Source: Deltaproteobacteria bacterium (lineage in GTDB: Bacteria; Desulfobacterota; Binatia; Binatales; Binataceae). Taken from it: DNA of 8,603 bases. Shown here in pieces: positions 5,839-8,603 of the stretch; within the stretch, counting starts at the first letter, position 1; every line of letters begins with the position of its first letter. Made by a program: the position numbers and the translations under genes. The stretch lies in the NCBI GenBank assembly GCA_021799555.1, contig JAJZAG010000154.1, positions 1 through 8,603 on the forward strand, written 5' to 3'. The notes beneath the pieces were generated by a model. That model was not told the DNA's origin. It did not search any database and was given only the letters and a program-made list of their open reading frames with translations.

Positions 5839-8603
5839 TCAGTTTTCCGGCTCGCCGGGGAGCGCCCGCCTACGCGCCGTTGTGGGGAAGCTGGCCCCGC
5901 CGGAGGCGGTGGATGAGCGTTTCTGGAAATCCTGATAATCGGCCTTGATCGCTGCGTTGTCGGGTGCGAGTTCCGCGGCCCGAGAGAGATCGGTTCCGGC
6001 CGCGTAGAATTGATAATTCGCTTCCTCGGCGAGGCCGAGCTTGTCGAGTACTTGTGGCGAATCAGGATGCAGCTCGGCGGCTCTTTTGAGGATCAGCACC
6101 GCCTGGTCGAAACGTTTTTCACGCATGTAGAGTTGGCCAAGCCGGATCGCCGCGCCGGCATTGGAGGGGCGGATATTCGACGCATCGACGAGCGCCTTTT
6201 CCTCAGTCGAATTATCTCCCACGCGACGCGCCGCGGCCGCAAGCGCCAGCTCGAGCCTGAACGGATCGGCGCCGTTGCGAATTCCCTCGTCGATCGCGGC
6301 GCGCGCGGCACGAAGGCGTTTTTCGGGCGCGAAAATATCGGTGGCAAGATAGCGATACGGATCGGGTGACGTTGGATCGAGCGCCGCGGCCTCGCGGAGG
6401 TATTTTTCGCCATCGGCAAAGTTGCCGGCGTCCGCAAACGACCGACCCGCCGCAACGAGCAGGTCGGAACGCAGCCCGGGATCTGGTTCGGTCCCGGCTG
6501 CCTTGACATAGAGGCGCGCTTCGCGTGGATATTCGTGGAGAGCGTCGTAAAATCCGCCGAGCGCCCAGACGGCGTTCTTGAAGTTGCGGGCGACGGCCAT
6601 CTTGAGGCCGGTTTCCACCGCCGCGCGGTCCGCGGGCGTGAGCCGCGTTCGATTATCGGCGGTCAGGTAAAAGTGGTTATCCAACCACGGAGAGTTGTAG
6701 ACCGACAACGTCACCTGCTTGAGCGCCGCATTTGGACGACCGGCAAAAATAAGGCTCTGCGCGTACAGATCGCGAACCCGGGGATCAGTGGGATCGAGCC
6801 ACGCCGCGGAAGCTAGTTCATGCGCGCGCGCAGCCGGCGAGATTCGCGGACCCAGCGCCGCCGCCATCCAGACATGCGTCAGCGACAGAGCGGGATGCGC
6901 CAGCACTCCTTCGCGCGCGCTCGCAACGGTGCTCGGAACCTCGAGACTGTACGGATACGGTATTTTGTTCTGTCCGACGGCTAAAATCGATACGACTATC
7001 ACAGCGGCCGCGGCCGTGGCGGCGATCACCCGCAGTTGCGATCGCGAGGGCGCCGCTTCGACGCGATCGAGCCGCGCAACCACAACCAGCCGCATCGCCA
7101 TCGCGAATATCAGCGTGAAAAGGAATGCGACGGCTGGAATCTGGAGATTGAAATCAAAAAATTCCTGAAACGCCATCGCGCCCATCCCGGCGAGCAGGGC
7201 CGCGGCGACCGGCAAGACATCGGCGGGAAGATTTGGCAGCCCGCGGTACAGGCGACGCGCGGCGGCGGTGAAAAACCATGCCAGGAACCCAAATCCGATC
7301 ACACCGGCGCTGACCAGCAACTCGAGGTAATCGTTGTGCGCCTCGCGGACCTGGTTAGGATTCCACGGTGGACTCTGGAAGTGCGCGAACGCATCCTCGA
7401 ATGCTCCAAGTCCCATCCCAAACAGCGGGAAGTCGCGGATCATCGGAAGCGAGTCGCGCCAGACATTGACCCGAAAGTGGAGCGATTGATGGTTGCTGAT
7501 CGTGTCCTTAAGCCGCACGTCGGCTTCGTGTCGCCCGCGGTCGCCAACGAAAACAGAAGTGGTGGCCAGAATCACGATGACCGCAATTGCGCACAGCGGC
7601 ACGGTCACGCGTGAGCGGAGCCGGAAAATCCACGGACGGTTTTCAATCGCGATGAACCGCGAGAGAAACACCAGCGTCGAAACGCCAACCACCGCGCCGA
7701 GCCATCCCGCCCGCGACATGCTGAGCAGAAGCGCGATACTGGTGACCATCGCGACAACGGCGCAGAAGACACGAAACGGCTCGCTGTTGCGTCTGGTTAC
7801 AAACGTGGGAAAGAGCATGCCGGCGATGGCGACCGGAAGTATGAGATTCAGATAGCTCGCGAAGTGGTCCGGATTGACGAAAGGTCCACGCGCGCGTCCG
7901 AAAAGGGTCGGTTGAGCGCGTCCCCAATCGTAAGGGACGAAAATCCAGAGTATTTTACCGTTCCAGAAAACCCTCTCGAGGATTCCGACGCACGCGACGA
8001 ACAGTCCGGTCGCCATAATCGCGACGAGGACATAGCGGTAAAACCGCTTCTCCGCCACGCCATTCATCGACGGCCCGAACGGATAGAGCATCACCGCGAA
8101 AAACAGCGCAGCGTAAGCGGCGATTTTGATCAGCAATTCAAGCGTGAGAGGTGGCGCGATCGACAGTGGCATCCACCGCGGCGCGTCGGAGGCTTCGGAC
8201 GCCAGTTTGGAAGTCTCTTCGAGAGCGGCCGCCTTTGCCGTCGGCGTCCTGGGGTTCGGCGCGGCCTCGGTTTGGCGCGAAGGGTAGGATAAAGGACGGG
8301 CGACCGATGGAACCGACGCTGCGGCCTTGAGCAGGTCCCGGTATGGAGCTTGATTAGGCCATCCGGGAAGCGTTTTTGCGTACAGGGTGTATGTCGAGGG
8401 TGAGAGCAAGCGGAGCATCACCGGCGGCATCGGAAGCATCGCGAGCGCCGCAAAAGCGATAAACAACGCAAGCGGAAGGGCAATTGGGCGAAGGTTCGCG
8501 AACGCCGGCTGATACTGGATCGGCTCGACGATCGCCGTCTTGGCCATCCAGATCAGAACCAACCCACCGATCGCAAGCTCGAGCGCGATAAAGGCCCACG
8601 GAT
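5839..8603 (-). CDS. O-antigen ligase/polymerase family membrane protein with C-terminal TPRs, 5' end cut by the window
   Basis: A multi-helix membrane protein carries a soluble tail. The frame stays open from a possible TTG at 8562 through the window edge. The upstream residues PWAFIALELAIGGLVLIW make a membrane helix, so the true start lies beyond 8603. Numbering from that TTG (907 residues): helices near 27-45 and 142-160; GRARGPFVNPDHFASYLNL (222-240); SMSRAGWLGAVVG (281-293); a periplasmic stretch about 340-410; then GMGLGAFEDAF (382-392) and EAHNDYLELL (407-416). These are hallmarks of the Wzy_C/WaaL family, whose Arg and His residues in such positions matter for lipid-linked glycan transfer. 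TPR-like repeats fill about 698-868. A Pro/Ala-rich loop (about 84-131) separates early helices. It either ligates glycans to an acceptor or polymerises repeat units; sequence alone does not decide. It is the first-transcribed visible gene. Confidence 0.88.
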   Translation of the reverse strand, partial: PWAFIALELAIGGLVLIWMAKTAIVEPIQYQPAFANLRPIALPLALFIAFAALAMLPMPPVMLRLLSPSTYTLYAKTLPGWPNQAPYRDLLKAAASVPSVARPLSYPSRQTEAAPNPRTPTAKAAALEETSKLASEASDAPRWMPLSIAPPLTLELLIKIAAYAALFFAVMLYPFGPSMNGVAEKRFYRYVLVAIMATGLFVACVGILERVFWNGKILWIFVPYDWGRAQPTLFGRARGPFVNPDHFASYLNLILPVAIAGMLFPTFVTRRNSEPFRVFCAVVAMVTSIALLLSMSRAGWLGAVVGVSTLVFLSRFIAIENRPWIFRLRSRVTVPLCAIAVIVILATTSVFVGDRGRHEADVRLKDTISNHQSLHFRVNVWRDSLPMIRDFPLFGMGLGAFEDAFAHFQSPPWNPNQVREAHNDYLELLVSAGVIGFGFLAWFFTAAARRLYRGLPNLPADVLPVAAALLAGMGAMAFQEFFDFNLQIPAVAFLFTLIFAMAMRLVVVARLDRVEAAPSRSQLRVIAATAAAAVIVVSILAVGQNKIPYPYSLEVPSTVASAREGVLAHPALSLTHVWMAAALGPRISPAARAHELASAAWLDPTDPRVRDLYAQSLIFAGRPNAALKQVTLSVYNSPWLDNHFYLTADNRTRLTPADRAAVETGLKMAVARNFKNAVWALGGFYDALHEYPREARLYVKAAGTEPDPGLRSDLLVAAGRSFADAGNFADGEKYLREAAALDPTSPDPYRYLATDIFAPEKRLRAARAAIDEGIRNGADPFRLELALAAAARRVGDNSTEEKALVDASNIRPSNAGAAIRLGQLYMREKRFDQAVLILKRAAELHPDSPQVLDKLGLAEEANYQFYAAGTDLSRAAELAPDNAAIKADYQDFQKRSSTASGGASFPTTARRRALPGEPEN

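Noticed and set aside
7036..7614. A long plus-strand open frame (192 codons) opposite the ligase gene.
   Set aside because: It is the antisense shadow of the well-supported membrane core. Its translation is highly charged and repetitive in composition, without family motifs, as expected for the reverse strand of a GC-rich gene.
1..8603. CRISPR arrays, tRNA genes, insertion sequences or phage-defence genes.
   Set aside because: The window is filled by six coding regions with gaps of 24 nt or less; no direct-repeat array, tRNA-like clover-leaf, transposase or terminal inverted repeats were seen.

Overview
The window is one stretch of a surface-polysaccharide locus. It holds six genes, all on the minus strand, so transcription runs from position 8603 toward 1. 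Both end genes are cut by the window: the first-transcribed gene lacks its 5' end and the last lacks its 3' end. Gaps between genes are only 8 to 24 nt, so a single operon is the natural reading. No promoter, terminator, RNA gene, insertion sequence or CRISPR array is visible. No gene-free stretch exceeds 24 nt.

In transcription order the genes are: (1) an O-antigen ligase/polymerase-family membrane protein with a C-terminal TPR region (8603-5839, start outside the window); (2) a TagB/TagF-like (CDP-glycerol glycerophosphotransferase family) GT-B enzyme (5815-4685); (3) a class I SAM-dependent methyltransferase (4676-3912); (4) a 600-residue fusion of a LicC/PntC-like cytidylyltransferase and a HisC/CobD-like PLP enzyme (3887-2085); (5) a Wzx-like polysaccharide flippase (2068-521); (6) a family 2 glycosyltransferase (507-1, C-terminus outside the window).

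The genes suggest a Wzx/Wzy-type pathway in which glycans are built on a lipid carrier (GT2), flipped (Wzx), and polymerised or ligated (ligase). A side branch would make and attach a phospho-aminoalcohol decoration. The PLP half of gene 4 could supply a phosphorylated amine, for example phosphoethanolamine by decarboxylation of serine phosphate. Its other half would activate this with CTP. The methyltransferase could methylate the amine or a sugar, and the TagF-like enzyme would transfer the phospho-alcohol to the glycan. Domain identities are read from the sequence; the joined pathway and its substrates are inference.

The organism is probably a Gram-negative-type bacterium of moderately high GC, judged from the O-antigen-type machinery. 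None of the five gene starts visible in the window has a recognisable Shine-Dalgarno sequence. The ligase/TPR architecture recalls Acidobacteriota or other deep-branching soil lineages, but the phylum cannot be fixed from this window. The first-transcribed gene looks clearly more GC-rich than the fusion gene, as expected when a variable glycan cassette sits beside more conserved assembly genes.
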